Origin: Devosia soli
GTDB lineage: Bacteria; Pseudomonadota; Alphaproteobacteria; Rhizobiales; Devosiaceae
DNA length: 64,000 nucleotides
Assembly (NCBI RefSeq): GCF_000970455.1
Contig: NZ_LAJG01000021.1
Coordinates: 295,645-359,644, forward strand
Reading direction: 5' to 3'
Positions 8,277 through 16,105 of this stretch are shown here, piece by piece. The notes beneath the pieces were generated by a model. That model saw nothing but the letters and a program-made list of their open reading frames with translations. It made no database searches and was not told the origin of the DNA. The translations under genes and the position numbers were made by a program. Numbering within the stretch: position 1 is the first letter of the stretch; each line of letters starts with the position of its first letter.

Positions 8277-9626
8277 ATGCAGCTCAAGCCCAATGCCTTC
8301 CGGCTCAGCGAGACAGTGCGCGGCGTCGAAACAATGACGCGCTTTTCCCTCGCCGTGCTGGCGCTGGCGTCCGGTGTCTATACCTATCTCGGCGTGCGCG
8401 GACTTCTCGATGGCTCGGCCACCTTCGTCTTTTTTGCCGCCATCATCTATTCGGCCGCCGTCTCGGTCGCCATTTATGCCTTCTGGACCTTCATGATGCG
8501 GTTCATTCCGCTCGTGACCTCGGGCGTGCAGCGCGTCGGGCTCTTTCTCACTATGGGCATTGGCTGCCTGATGATCATGGCCATGAGCTCCTGGCTCAAT
8601 GCTGCGGCGCTCGCCGGTTCTGCCGCCACCGAACAGCATATGGCCGTGACGCTCCAGGGCTATGCCGAAGATCTCGATCTCGCCCATGCCAATGCACTCG
8701 CGGCGCAAAGCCTGCTGCCCGACGTGCAGCGCGCCGCAGAGCGGTTTTCGGGCCTTGCGGCCGATGAACGCGAATCCGGCGCTTTGACGGGGACCACCGG
8801 CTCGGGCAGCGTCGTGCAATTGCTCACCCAGATGGGCACGCAGATGAACCAGCTTGCGGCCACCATCACCGGCAGCCGCGATGAAGTGGCGACGCTCTTC
8901 GAGCAGGGTTCGGCCCGTCTCGCCACGATGCGTGAACTCGTCTCCACGCCCGGGGCCATCGAGCCGCGCACCGATAGCTTTCAGAGCGAAGCGGTGCAGC
9001 TTTCAGCCATCATCGCGTCCCTCCAACAGACCGGCGTTGCAGCATCCGTGCGCCGCGCGTCCGATGATCTTTCTGCCGGCTTCATCGCTCCGGTCGCCGA
9101 CGGACAATCGGCTGATCTGATGAACCGCCAGGGCCAGGTGATGGAGACGGTCCGCGCTTCGGTCGCGGCCCAATCCGCAGCGCTCAGCGCCGCTGCCGAC
9201 GAAATCCTTGCAACGCCACCCGTCGAACAGCGCCGTTACACTCCGCTTTCGAGTGCGGAAGCCGTGCTGCGTTATTGGCAGGATTTTATCCCGTCCTGGG
9301 CCGGCGCCATATCCATCGATCTTCTGCCCGTGGTGCTGGTGCTCGTCCTGATGATCGTCAACGATGCCATGCGCCGTGAATCTTCTTCGCTCGAAGAAGC
9401 CGAAAACATCACTGCTGCGGAAATGCTCCGGGCTATGGCGCTCTATCGGCGGATGGAAGCAGCCGGGATCGATGTGACGACGGGTCAACCAAAGCGCGAG
9501 CCCGAGGTTGAGCCCGCTCCCGCCGAACCGAGGCCTGCCGTTGCTGAGACGCCAGTGGAAGATGCCACCGTGACCCCGATCGATACCGCGCAGCGTAAGC
9601 GCACCGATGGGCCGCGCCCCGCATGA
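8277..9626 (+). CDS. Unrecognised multi-pass membrane protein with large extracytoplasmic helical domain
   Basis: I do not recognise this 449-residue protein. It has three hydrophobic helices near the N-terminus (about 22-42, 48-70 and 87-110) and a 230-residue Ala/Ser/Gln-rich, largely helical region (115-335). A fourth helix follows (about 342-362), then a cytoplasmic-looking tail ending in a Pro/Glu-rich stretch. The layout resembles a sensor or scaffold with one big loop outside the cytoplasm, but no catalytic or HAMP motif is visible. Its stop overlaps the start of the ClpP-like gene (ATGA), so the two are translationally coupled and may work together. An AGCGGGG ribosome site precedes the ATG. 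Confidence 0.7.
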   Translation: MQLKPNAFRLSETVRGVETMTRFSLAVLALASGVYTYLGVRGLLDGSATFVFFAAIIYSAAVSVAIYAFWTFMMRFIPLVTSGVQRVGLFLTMGIGCLMIMAMSSWLNAAALAGSAATEQHMAVTLQGYAEDLDLAHANALAAQSLLPDVQRAAERFSGLAADERESGALTGTTGSGSVVQLLTQMGTQMNQLAATITGSRDEVATLFEQGSARLATMRELVSTPGAIEPRTDSFQSEAVQLSAIIASLQQTGVAASVRRASDDLSAGFIAPVADGQSADLMNRQGQVMETVRASVAAQSAALSAAADEILATPPVEQRRYTPLSSAEAVLRYWQDFIPSWAGAISIDLLPVVLVLVLMIVNDAMRRESSSLEEAENITAAEMLRAMALYRRMEAAGIDVTTGQPKREPEVEPAPAEPRPAVAETPVEDATVTPIDTAQRKRTDGPRPA

Positions 9627-10432
9627 AAACGGAGGCCAATGCCCGCTTACGCTCGTCGAGCCCAGGCATTATCGCCCGGCTCGCCGCCATAGAAGATGGC
9701 GCGATCATCCGTGTCGCCTTCTTCGCGCTGCTGATCGGCACGGCGAGCGTGCTCTATGTCGACTTTCGAGAAATGGCCCTCACGACGCCACCCGATGTGC
9801 TGCCGACCCTCGAGCCCATCCTGCCGCCGGCCAACCCCGATGGCGGCGAAACGGGACAGCCTATGCCGTCGATCACCACGGCGCCCGATGTTCTCGAATC
9901 GCCGCTTGCTATCACGCTGGCGCCTGGCGGCGAGCTTTTCCTGACCGGCACGATCGATCCGGGGGCGGCCCAGAGGTTCGCCGATGAGATTGCGGCGCGC
10001 GGCGAATACGTGAAGACTGTGGTTCTCGATTCGCCCGGAGGTTCGGTGATGGACGCGCTGGAGATCGGCGCCCTCATCCAGGAAAAGGCCCTCGCGACCA
10101 AGGTTGTCGCCGGCAATCTCTGCGCTTCGTCCTGCCCCATCATTTTCGCCTCAGGCGCCGAGCGGATCGCCAGCCCCGATGCTGCCATCGGGGTGCATCA
10201 GATTTATGCCGCGAGCCTTGGCGAAGGCGCCGCCGATGCCGTAGCGGTGGCGGGCGTTGCCATGGCCGATGCCCAATCGACGACGGCAAAAATCACGCGG
10301 CACCTGATCAAAAGCGGGATCGATCCGGAGATGTGGCTGCATGCACTCGATACGCCGCCGGACCGGCTTTACTATTTTTCCGAGGAGGAACTGCGCGGTC
10401 TCAAACTTGTGACCCAGTTTCTCGAAAACTAG
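9623..10432 (+). CDS. Membrane-anchored ClpP/crotonase-fold protein (COG3904-like)
   Basis: The 269-residue protein has one N-terminal membrane helix (about 29-46), a Pro-rich linker (55-95), and then a domain with ClpP/SppA-like features. LDSPGGSVMDALEIGALI (135-152) matches the oxyanion-loop segment and AGNLCASSCPIIFASG (163-178) the nucleophile helix, with Ser169 or Ser170 as the candidate nucleophile. VHQIY follows at 191-195 with a histidine in the position where ClpP has its catalytic one. It is therefore a candidate serine protease facing the periplasm, or a non-catalytic relative. It is coupled to the preceding membrane-protein gene by a 4-base overlap. Confidence 0.75.
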   Translation: MKTEANARLRSSSPGIIARLAAIEDGAIIRVAFFALLIGTASVLYVDFREMALTTPPDVLPTLEPILPPANPDGGETGQPMPSITTAPDVLESPLAITLAPGGELFLTGTIDPGAAQRFADEIAARGEYVKTVVLDSPGGSVMDALEIGALIQEKALATKVVAGNLCASSCPIIFASGAERIASPDAAIGVHQIYAASLGEGAADAVAVAGVAMADAQSTTAKITRHLIKSGIDPEMWLHALDTPPDRLYYFSEEELRGLKLVTQFLEN

Positions 10433-10515
10433 GAATTTCGCGGGAACCGGCGGAGGACCGGTTCGTTACGCGGGATAAGGGTGAAAGCGCCCATCTTTGA
10501 GGGGAGGAAGCAGAA

Positions 10516-10794
10516 ATGTCTGAAGCGCATACTTTGACGCGGCACAGCGATATCCAGAATTGGGTGACCGATCGCCAGGGCATTCCAGCGGTTGCGCGGA
10601 TTCGCAACCGATTCGGCGAGGAAAAAGCCAAGCTGCTGCTGCGCTTCGTGCGCAGCCAGGGCGGCACGGTTGATGATGGCATGAGCCCTTGTTCGTGGAC
10701 GGCGTGGTTTGCCGAACTCGACCGGCAGCAGTTGGCGCTCAAGGTTACCCCGGCGGGCGACTGCGAACTGGTTTCGCGCGAGGCGGTGAACTAG
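10516..10794 (+). CDS. Conserved-looking hypothetical protein, 92 aa
   Basis: This short soluble protein follows a strong GGGAGGAAG ribosome site about 80 bases after the ClpP-like gene. It opens with a polar helix, then NWVTDRQGIPAVARIRNRFGEEKAKLLLRF, and has two aromatic residues in SWTAWFAELD. There is no signal peptide or known motif. The charged helical pattern suggests a small adaptor or nucleic-acid-associated protein, but this is a guess. Its stop overlaps the end of the convergent diguanylate cyclase gene by four bases. Confidence 0.6.
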   Translation: MSEAHTLTRHSDIQNWVTDRQGIPAVARIRNRFGEEKAKLLLRFVRSQGGTVDDGMSPCSWTAWFAELDRQQLALKVTPAGDCELVSREAVN

Positions 10795-11981
10795 CCTCTG
10801 GTTCCGATCGACTTTAAGAGCTTATTGGCGGGGTCAGCAACGCAAGTGCGGTCGCGGCCCCGCGCTTTGGCGTCATAAAGCGCCCGATCAGCCCGCCTCA
10901 GCGCGTCTGCAAGACTTTCATCCTTTTCGATGAGAGCGACACCGAAGGAACTGGTGACCGGCCGGTCGATCCCGCGCTCGGTGGCGGGCAAATCGAGCAT
11001 CATGCGGCGGGCGGTTTCGATCGCCCCGCGCGCCAGGGTCAAATTGCCGCCTGGCAGAAGCACGGCGAATTCTTCGCCGCCGAGCCGGCCCACGATGGCA
11101 CGAAGATCAAAGCTTTTCTTCAAGACCCTGCCGAAGCTGGTGATCACCTGATCGCCGGCGGCATGGCCGTAGGAATCGTTGATGAGCTTGAAGTGATCGA
11201 GGTCAGCGATCACGAGCACCGCGGGAACGCCGGCGCGGAGGGCAAGAAGTCTTGCCTTGTCCGCCTGATCCTCAAACCCGCGACGATTGAGAAGACCGGA
11301 CAGCGGATCGGTTTCCGAGCGCCTTTGGAGGTCTGCCATCATGTCGCGCACGATGATCAGGAGGATGAGGAGCCCGTTGGAGATCAGCAAGACGGCAGCG
11401 ACGGACTGGGAAATCGCCGCATAACTGCTGCCGAGATAACCTTGGGGCGACCCGCCGGAGCCGATGAGCATCGCAATAAAGGGCTTTGAGAGGAAATTGA
11501 GCGCCATGAGGACCATGAGCCCGATCAAAGCAAGATCGAGGGCGCGCTTGGATTTTCGCGACGCGATGATGGCGGCGCCATAAAGCTGCAGCACGGCATA
11601 GGGTGCCTGATAGAGCAAGGCGCGGAGAAAGCTGTCGCGCGGCATGTCGAGAATGGCGAGGTTGAGCGCGAGCGAGGCGAGGACGATCGCAACAAGCGCG
11701 CGGCTGGGCGGCTTGATGCCATAGTGGCGAGCAAGGCCGATATTGGAGAGGGCAAGGGCGAAGAGGAAAGCGGCGAAGATCGCGACGCTGACCGGCCGGG
11801 CATCGGTCTGGAAGGGCAGGATGAATTCAAAGATGCCGTTGAAGAGCCCGATGGCATAGGCAAGTGCTAGCCATCGCGCGCCAATGGCCTCGCGATAATA
11901 GGTGGCAACAATGGCAAAGGCACTGGCGAACAACCCGGCAACAAAGAGGTTGATCGCCAGCACGAAGCCTGCGGCGCTCAT
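10791..11981 (-). CDS. Membrane-bound diguanylate cyclase (GGDEF)
   Basis: The 396-residue protein has about six membrane helices in residues 5-212 and a C-terminal GGDEF domain. The domain has DPLSGLLNRRGFE (225-237), the metal-binding ADLDHFKLIND (259-269) and the active-site GGEEF at 301-305, all expected for c-di-GMP synthesis from two GTP. The position of the inhibitory RxxD site, just upstream of GGEEF, reads R-A-I-V, so product inhibition through the I-site is probably absent. The membrane part does not match a sensor domain I can name. A PilZ-like candidate c-di-GMP receptor is encoded at about 5.6-5.8 kb. Confidence 0.9.
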   Translation of the reverse strand: MSAAGFVLAINLFVAGLFASAFAIVATYYREAIGARWLALAYAIGLFNGIFEFILPFQTDARPVSVAIFAAFLFALALSNIGLARHYGIKPPSRALVAIVLASLALNLAILDMPRDSFLRALLYQAPYAVLQLYGAAIIASRKSKRALDLALIGLMVLMALNFLSKPFIAMLIGSGGSPQGYLGSSYAAISQSVAAVLLISNGLLILLIIVRDMMADLQRRSETDPLSGLLNRRGFEDQADKARLLALRAGVPAVLVIADLDHFKLINDSYGHAAGDQVITSFGRVLKKSFDLRAIVGRLGGEEFAVLLPGGNLTLARGAIETARRMMLDLPATERGIDRPVTSSFGVALIEKDESLADALRRADRALYDAKARGRDRTCVADPANKLLKSIGTRG

Positions 11982-12052
11982 GTGTGCTTCCGGCTTGAGA
12001 GACCCTTCCAGACTAGCCGAAGGTCCGGAAAAACTCCGTTAAGTCGATCTCA

Positions 12053-13063
12053 TCAATGGCGCGGCGAAACACCAAGAGCGTGGGCAAGGAGCGCATAGGA
12101 GCGGCGGCGGAGCTCATAAGAGTGGATAGTTGTCGTGATCATTACTTCGTCGGCCTGGGCCTCGCGTGCCTTATTGGTGATGGCTTCGGCCATCTGCTCG
12201 GCGCTGCCGACGAGCCATAGACTCGATTGATGGGCGATGATCTGCTCCTGCTGTGGGGTGAGCTTATGCGCCAGAGCCTCCTCGGGCGGGGTCAGCTGCC
12301 GCTGCTCGCCCGAAAGGAAGCGGGCCCAATTGACCGCCTGCGAACTCGACAAATATCTGGCTTCTTGCTCGGTCGGCGCGGTGATGACGGAAAGGCACAG
12401 GATCGTGCGCGGCTCGGCAAACTGTTCGGACGGCTCAAAGGCTGCGCGATAAGCGGCAAAGGCGGGAGCGGCCGGGGTGTGGGAGAAGTGGGCGGCAAAG
12501 GCATAGCCAAAGCCGATCTGGCCGGCCGCCTCGGCGCTGGCGCCCGACGAACCAAGGAGCCATTTCGGCGGCAGGCGAATGCCGCCCGGCGAAACCGGCA
12601 CGCGTGAAAAGGGATGATCGGGCGGGAAATTGCCTTCGTCGAAGGCCATGAGTTCGGCCAGATACTGAGAAAACTCTTCACCGCCGCCCGAGCGCAACGC
12701 GCGCATGGCATAGCCATCGCCGCCGGGCGCGCGGCCAAGGCCGAGGTCGATGCGGCCGGGATGCAGCGCTTCGAGCGTACGATAGGCCTCCGCGATACGG
12801 AGCGGCGCATGATTGAGCAGCATGACGCCGCCCGAGCCAACGCGTAGATGCTTGGTTGCGGCGGCGGCGCTGCCGATCAGGATTTCGGGTACGGAGGACG
12901 CGATGGAGGGCATGCCATGGTGTTCGGCATACCAGAGGCGCTCGTAGCCGAGCTTGTCCGCCGCTTCTGCCAGCCTGACCGTTTCGCGCATCGCGTCCGA
13001 GGTCGACGTCCCTTGGGCGATTGGTGCAAGGTCCTGAAGCGAGAGGGCGAAGGGAGCGGACAT
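12053..13063 (-). CDS. LLM class flavin-dependent oxidoreductase (bacterial luciferase-like)
   Basis: The 336-residue protein fits the luciferase-like monooxygenase family that works with FMNH2 and oxygen. It has YERLWYAEHHGMPSIASSVPEILIG near 39-63, GSGGVMLLNHAPLRIAE, and LGLGRAPGGDG followed by a helical region. The C-terminal part IITTTIHS-like and LALLAHALG helix match the MsnO8 subgroup. The substrate cannot be deduced. It is flanked by the GGDEF gene on the same strand and the divergent PagL-like genes. Confidence 0.87.
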   Translation of the reverse strand: MSAPFALSLQDLAPIAQGTSTSDAMRETVRLAEAADKLGYERLWYAEHHGMPSIASSVPEILIGSAAAATKHLRVGSGGVMLLNHAPLRIAEAYRTLEALHPGRIDLGLGRAPGGDGYAMRALRSGGGEEFSQYLAELMAFDEGNFPPDHPFSRVPVSPGGIRLPPKWLLGSSGASAEAAGQIGFGYAFAAHFSHTPAAPAFAAYRAAFEPSEQFAEPRTILCLSVITAPTEQEARYLSSSQAVNWARFLSGEQRQLTPPEEALAHKLTPQQEQIIAHQSSLWLVGSAEQMAEAITNKAREAQADEVMITTTIHSYELRRRSYALLAHALGVSPRH

Positions 13064-13252
13064 GAAACGAGCTTTCCGAAAATCAACTTCATCGGTAAAT
13101 CACGATGATAAGCGCCAACGTCAAGGGTTGGGTGGTGAAAAAGCCGTGTTCCCCGGCCTGCCTTAACGGCCAATTAGGGACAATTTTATCGAATTCTTGC
13201 TCGATGCGTCTGCCTCCGGCCCAATGGGGAATCACAGGACGCCGGAGTTCAA

Positions 13253-13807
13253 ATGATCGCTCGCACGCCGTCGCGACTGATGCCGCTGCTGATGCTGGCG
13301 CTTTTGGCCGTGCCGGCGGCTGCGCAGGTCAATATATTGCCCGAGGTGCGCGGGGGCGTCGCGATGCGCGATATCGGCCGCGCCAATGCCCAGCTGTTCG
13401 ATCCGGCGCAGATCCGCGATCTCAATGTCGAGTTGTTGTTCGCCATTCCCGACCTCAATGCCTGGAACCCCATCGGTGAGCTGCGGCCGCATCTTGGGGC
13501 AACGGTCAATCTCGAAGGCAGGGAAAGTCTGGCCTATGGCGGGTTGAGCTGGACGTTTCGTGCGCCCGTGGTGCCGGTGTTCATCGAAGCCGGGCTAGGC
13601 GGCGCGCTCCATAGCGGGAGCTTTCAAGCAACGCCATCGCGATTTGGCTGCGCCGTGCTGGCGGAGGCGCAGGCAAGCGTCGGTGTCGAGATCTTGCCGG
13701 GAACCTCGCTCATGGCCACTCTCCAGCACGCCACCGACTTCGGCCTTTGCGGCAAGGCGGCAGATGGCCTGACGACGGCCGGGCTTCGTCTTGGCGTGCG
13801 CTTTTAG
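13253..13807 (+). CDS. PagL-like acyloxyacyl hydrolase family outer-membrane protein, divergent active site
   Basis: The 184-residue protein has a signal peptide (1-24, ending PAAAQ) and the short beta-strand pattern of an eight-stranded outer-membrane barrel. Conserved blocks shared with the next gene are DLNVELLF, GELRPHLGATVN, and a C-terminal strand ending in Phe (RLGVRF), as barrel proteins need. PagL removes the 3-O acyl chain of lipid A with a His-x-Ser dyad. Here the matching position is His159-Ala-Thr161, so the serine is replaced by threonine and activity is uncertain. It forms a tandem pair with the gene at 13894. Confidence 0.72.
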   Translation: MIARTPSRLMPLLMLALLAVPAAAQVNILPEVRGGVAMRDIGRANAQLFDPAQIRDLNVELLFAIPDLNAWNPIGELRPHLGATVNLEGRESLAYGGLSWTFRAPVVPVFIEAGLGGALHSGSFQATPSRFGCAVLAEAQASVGVEILPGTSLMATLQHATDFGLCGKAADGLTTAGLRLGVRF

Positions 13808-13893
13808 GCCGAGTGTTGCCGGCCTGCATGCAATCGGGCTTGACCGGGGCCCACGTTCACCGTTCTAGATGCTGTTCTCGTTTGGGGGCCACC

Positions 13894-14460
13894 ATGTCGC
13901 ATTTCGTCAAAATCGCATTCGCCATCGGGGCCATGCTGCTGGCTGGACAGGCTGCCACAGCGCAGGATTTTAGGGCTTCCGAAGTCCGCGGTGGCATTTT
14001 TGCCCATAGCGCTGACGAGCCGGGCAATTTCTTCGGCGTCTTCAACACCGAGCGCTTGCAGGACGTAAACGTCGAACTCCTCTTCGATACTCCGGGCCTC
14101 ACCGATTGGGTGACGCTGGGCGAGCTGCGCCCGCATGTGGGGGCAACGCTCAATGCCGGCGGGCTCGAAAGCATGGTTTATGCCGGCGTGAGCTGGACGG
14201 TGCCGGTGTTCGATACGCCCGTCTTCGTCGAAGGCACGTTTGGCGGCGCAGTGCATAACGGCAATACCAATGGCACGGCGATCGCGCCGGCGCGCGATCT
14301 TGGCTGTTCGGTGCTGTTTCGTGAATCGGCCAGCATCGGGGTGCAGATGACCGAGAATGCCTCGATCATGGCCACGATCGAACATGCCTCCAATGCCAAT
14401 CTCTGCAATGGCAATCGTGGCCTGACAAATATGGGTATCCGCCTCGGCTGGAAATTCTAG
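13894..14460 (+). CDS. PagL-like acyloxyacyl hydrolase (lipid A 3-O-deacylase family)
   Basis: The 188-residue protein has a signal peptide (about 1-24, AATAQ) and a small beta-barrel pattern ending in RLGWKF. The likely active-site motif is His164-Ala-Ser166-Asn167 (EHASNANL), which agrees with the His-x-Ser of PagL lipid A deacylases. The shared blocks DVNVELLF, GELRPHVGATLN and GTFGGAVHNG show that it is a tandem duplicate of the preceding gene. ATG 13894 is chosen because it starts the signal peptide and follows a G-rich ribosome site; an upstream start would read into the previous gene. Its end overlaps the convergent flavoprotein gene by four bases. Confidence 0.8.
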   Translation: MSHFVKIAFAIGAMLLAGQAATAQDFRASEVRGGIFAHSADEPGNFFGVFNTERLQDVNVELLFDTPGLTDWVTLGELRPHVGATLNAGGLESMVYAGVSWTVPVFDTPVFVEGTFGGAVHNGNTNGTAIAPARDLGCSVLFRESASIGVQMTENASIMATIEHASNANLCNGNRGLTNMGIRLGWKF

Positions 14461-15647
14461 GCCGCTTGCCCCGCAGCAAAACCCGACGCCCAGGCCCACT
14501 GGAAATTATAGCCGCCAAGCCAGCCGGTGACGTCGACTGCTTCGCCCACGAAGTATAGGCCCGGCACGGTCCGGGCCATCATGGTTTTGGCGTCAAGGCC
14601 GGTGGTGTCGACGCCGCCGAGCGTGACTTCGGCCGTGCGATAACCTTCCGAGCCTACCGGCTTCAGCGTCCAGCGCGAAACCTGGTCGGCGACAGGCTGC
14701 AGTTTCTTGTCGGAAAAATCCCCGATCATGCCCGGCTGGTTGATCATCTCTCCCAGAAGCTGGGCAAGGCGCTTTGGCAGATGTCCGGCCAGCACGGTCT
14801 GGACGTGATTGCGCGGCTGCTCCTTGCGCGCTACCTGCAACATGGCCATGGCATCCTGTTCAGGCAGGAGGTCGACGGCAATGCTGTCGCCTTCGCGCCA
14901 ATAGGAGGAAATCTGGAGAATCGAGGGGCCCGAAAGGCCGCGATGGGTGAAGAGCAATGCTTCCCGGAACCTGGTCTTGCCAACGCTGACGACGGCTTCT
15001 GTCGACACGCCCGCAAGCGGTTTCATCGCCTCGAGCGCCCCTTCTTCGAAGGTCAGCGGCACGAGGGCGGGACGGGTGTCGGTGACGTTGAGGCCGAATT
15101 GCCGCGCCAGGCTATAGGCGAAACCGGTCGCGCCCATCTTGGGGATGGATTTGCCCCCCGTTGCGACGATCAGGCTTTCGCAGGTGACATAGCCATCGCC
15201 GACAAGGACCCGAAAGCCTTCGCCGGTCTTTTCGACCGAGCCCACCGAGCGCCCGGTCCAGATCGCGGCGCCCGCCTGGCGCAGGTCGTCGATCAGCATG
15301 GCTACGATCTGGGTGGCCGGCCCATCGCAGAAAAGCTGCCCCAGCGTCTTTTCGTGAAAGGCGATGCCGCGCTTTTTGACGCGCTCGATGAACATGTCGG
15401 GCGTATAGCGGGAGAGTGCGGAAAGGGCGAAGCGCGGGTTCTGGCTCAAGAACCGCTCGCGCCCCAAAATGTGGGTGGCGTTGACATTGGTGAAATTGCA
15501 GCGTCCGCCCCCAGAAATGCGGATCTTTTCGCCTGGATTTTTGGCGTGATCGACGACGAGCACACGACGCCCGCGACGACCCGCTTCGATCCCAGCCATA
15601 AGGCCCGCCGCACCGGCACCGAGGATGATGATGTCGAAATCGGGCAT
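14457..15647 (-). CDS. NAD(P)/FAD-dependent oxidoreductase, HI0933/BaiN family
   Basis: The 396-residue flavoprotein begins with the FAD-binding IIILGAGAAGLMAGIEA motif (residues 6-22). It has the family signature KIRISGGGRCNFTN (about 41-54) and VATGGKSIPKMGATGFAY near the middle, and ends with the second FAD contact GLYFVGEAVDVTGWLGGYN plus the NFQWAWASGFAAG block. These are diagnostic of the HI0933/YhiN/BaiN group, whose physiological substrate is generally unknown. Its stop overlaps the PagL-like gene. The intergenic repeat element lies just upstream of its start. Confidence 0.92.
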   Translation of the reverse strand: MPDFDIIILGAGAAGLMAGIEAGRRGRRVLVVDHAKNPGEKIRISGGGRCNFTNVNATHILGRERFLSQNPRFALSALSRYTPDMFIERVKKRGIAFHEKTLGQLFCDGPATQIVAMLIDDLRQAGAAIWTGRSVGSVEKTGEGFRVLVGDGYVTCESLIVATGGKSIPKMGATGFAYSLARQFGLNVTDTRPALVPLTFEEGALEAMKPLAGVSTEAVVSVGKTRFREALLFTHRGLSGPSILQISSYWREGDSIAVDLLPEQDAMAMLQVARKEQPRNHVQTVLAGHLPKRLAQLLGEMINQPGMIGDFSDKKLQPVADQVSRWTLKPVGSEGYRTAEVTLGGVDTTGLDAKTMMARTVPGLYFVGEAVDVTGWLGGYNFQWAWASGFAAGQAA

Positions 15648-16105
15648 GGCTGTTTATCCTTCGGCGCTTGTCGCGTCCTCCGTACCCCCCTCCCAGCCTC
15701 CCCCACAAGGGGGGAGGTGCAGCGACAGCGGTTTTGGCGGGATAGTATCAGAGACGCGATGACACACCTCCCTCTCGATGGGGGAGACGGAAGGGGATGG
15801 AGAAACGCCCTCGATCTTGCCGCATGCCCAGCAAGTCAAAGAAGATTGACTCTTTCCTATATGGGAGTATGAGAAGTCCTGCTTTTCCTATGAGAGCAAT
15901 GATTTCATGCGCAGCTTCGGCCAAATCGCCGTCTTGACGTCCGCCCGGCTCACTGCCGGGGGCGCGGCTGCCATGATGAAAACCACCAAAACCGCCTGAC
16001 GCTTTTCCCCGGGTTCCCTCCCGCCGGGGAGAGGCTCAAAGCATTGACCGCGATGCAAGATGCGTCGCGCGGGGGCGGAAAAGGTTAGGGACCGGAGTTC
16101 CAAAA
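15648..16105. other. Gene-free stretch upstream of asd
   Basis: No convincing gene lies in these 458 bases between two oppositely oriented genes. The part next to the flavoprotein gene holds the palindromic repeat described separately. The asd-proximal part (about 15900-16105) has only a weak open frame without a ribosome site. The asd promoter should lie here, but I could not place it with confidence. Confidence 0.6.
15697..15786. repeat. Mosaic palindromic intergenic repeat (CTCCCC/GGGGAG type)
   Basis: Two hairpins stand about 50 bases apart. The first pairs CCTCCCC (15697-15703) with GGGGAGG (15711-15717). The second pairs CTCCC (15768-15772) with GGGAG (15782-15786). The inner arms of the two hairpins (GGGGAGGTG and CACCTCCC) are also complementary, so the whole element can fold as one large structure. 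Elements with this CTCCCC-loop-GGGGAG look are common between genes in Rhizobiales chromosomes. Only one copy was seen in the window. Confidence 0.7.

Noticed and set aside
15888..16103. 71-codon minus-strand frame upstream of asd
   Set aside because: No ribosome site, no motif and a composition like its neighbours; probably chance within the asd promoter region.
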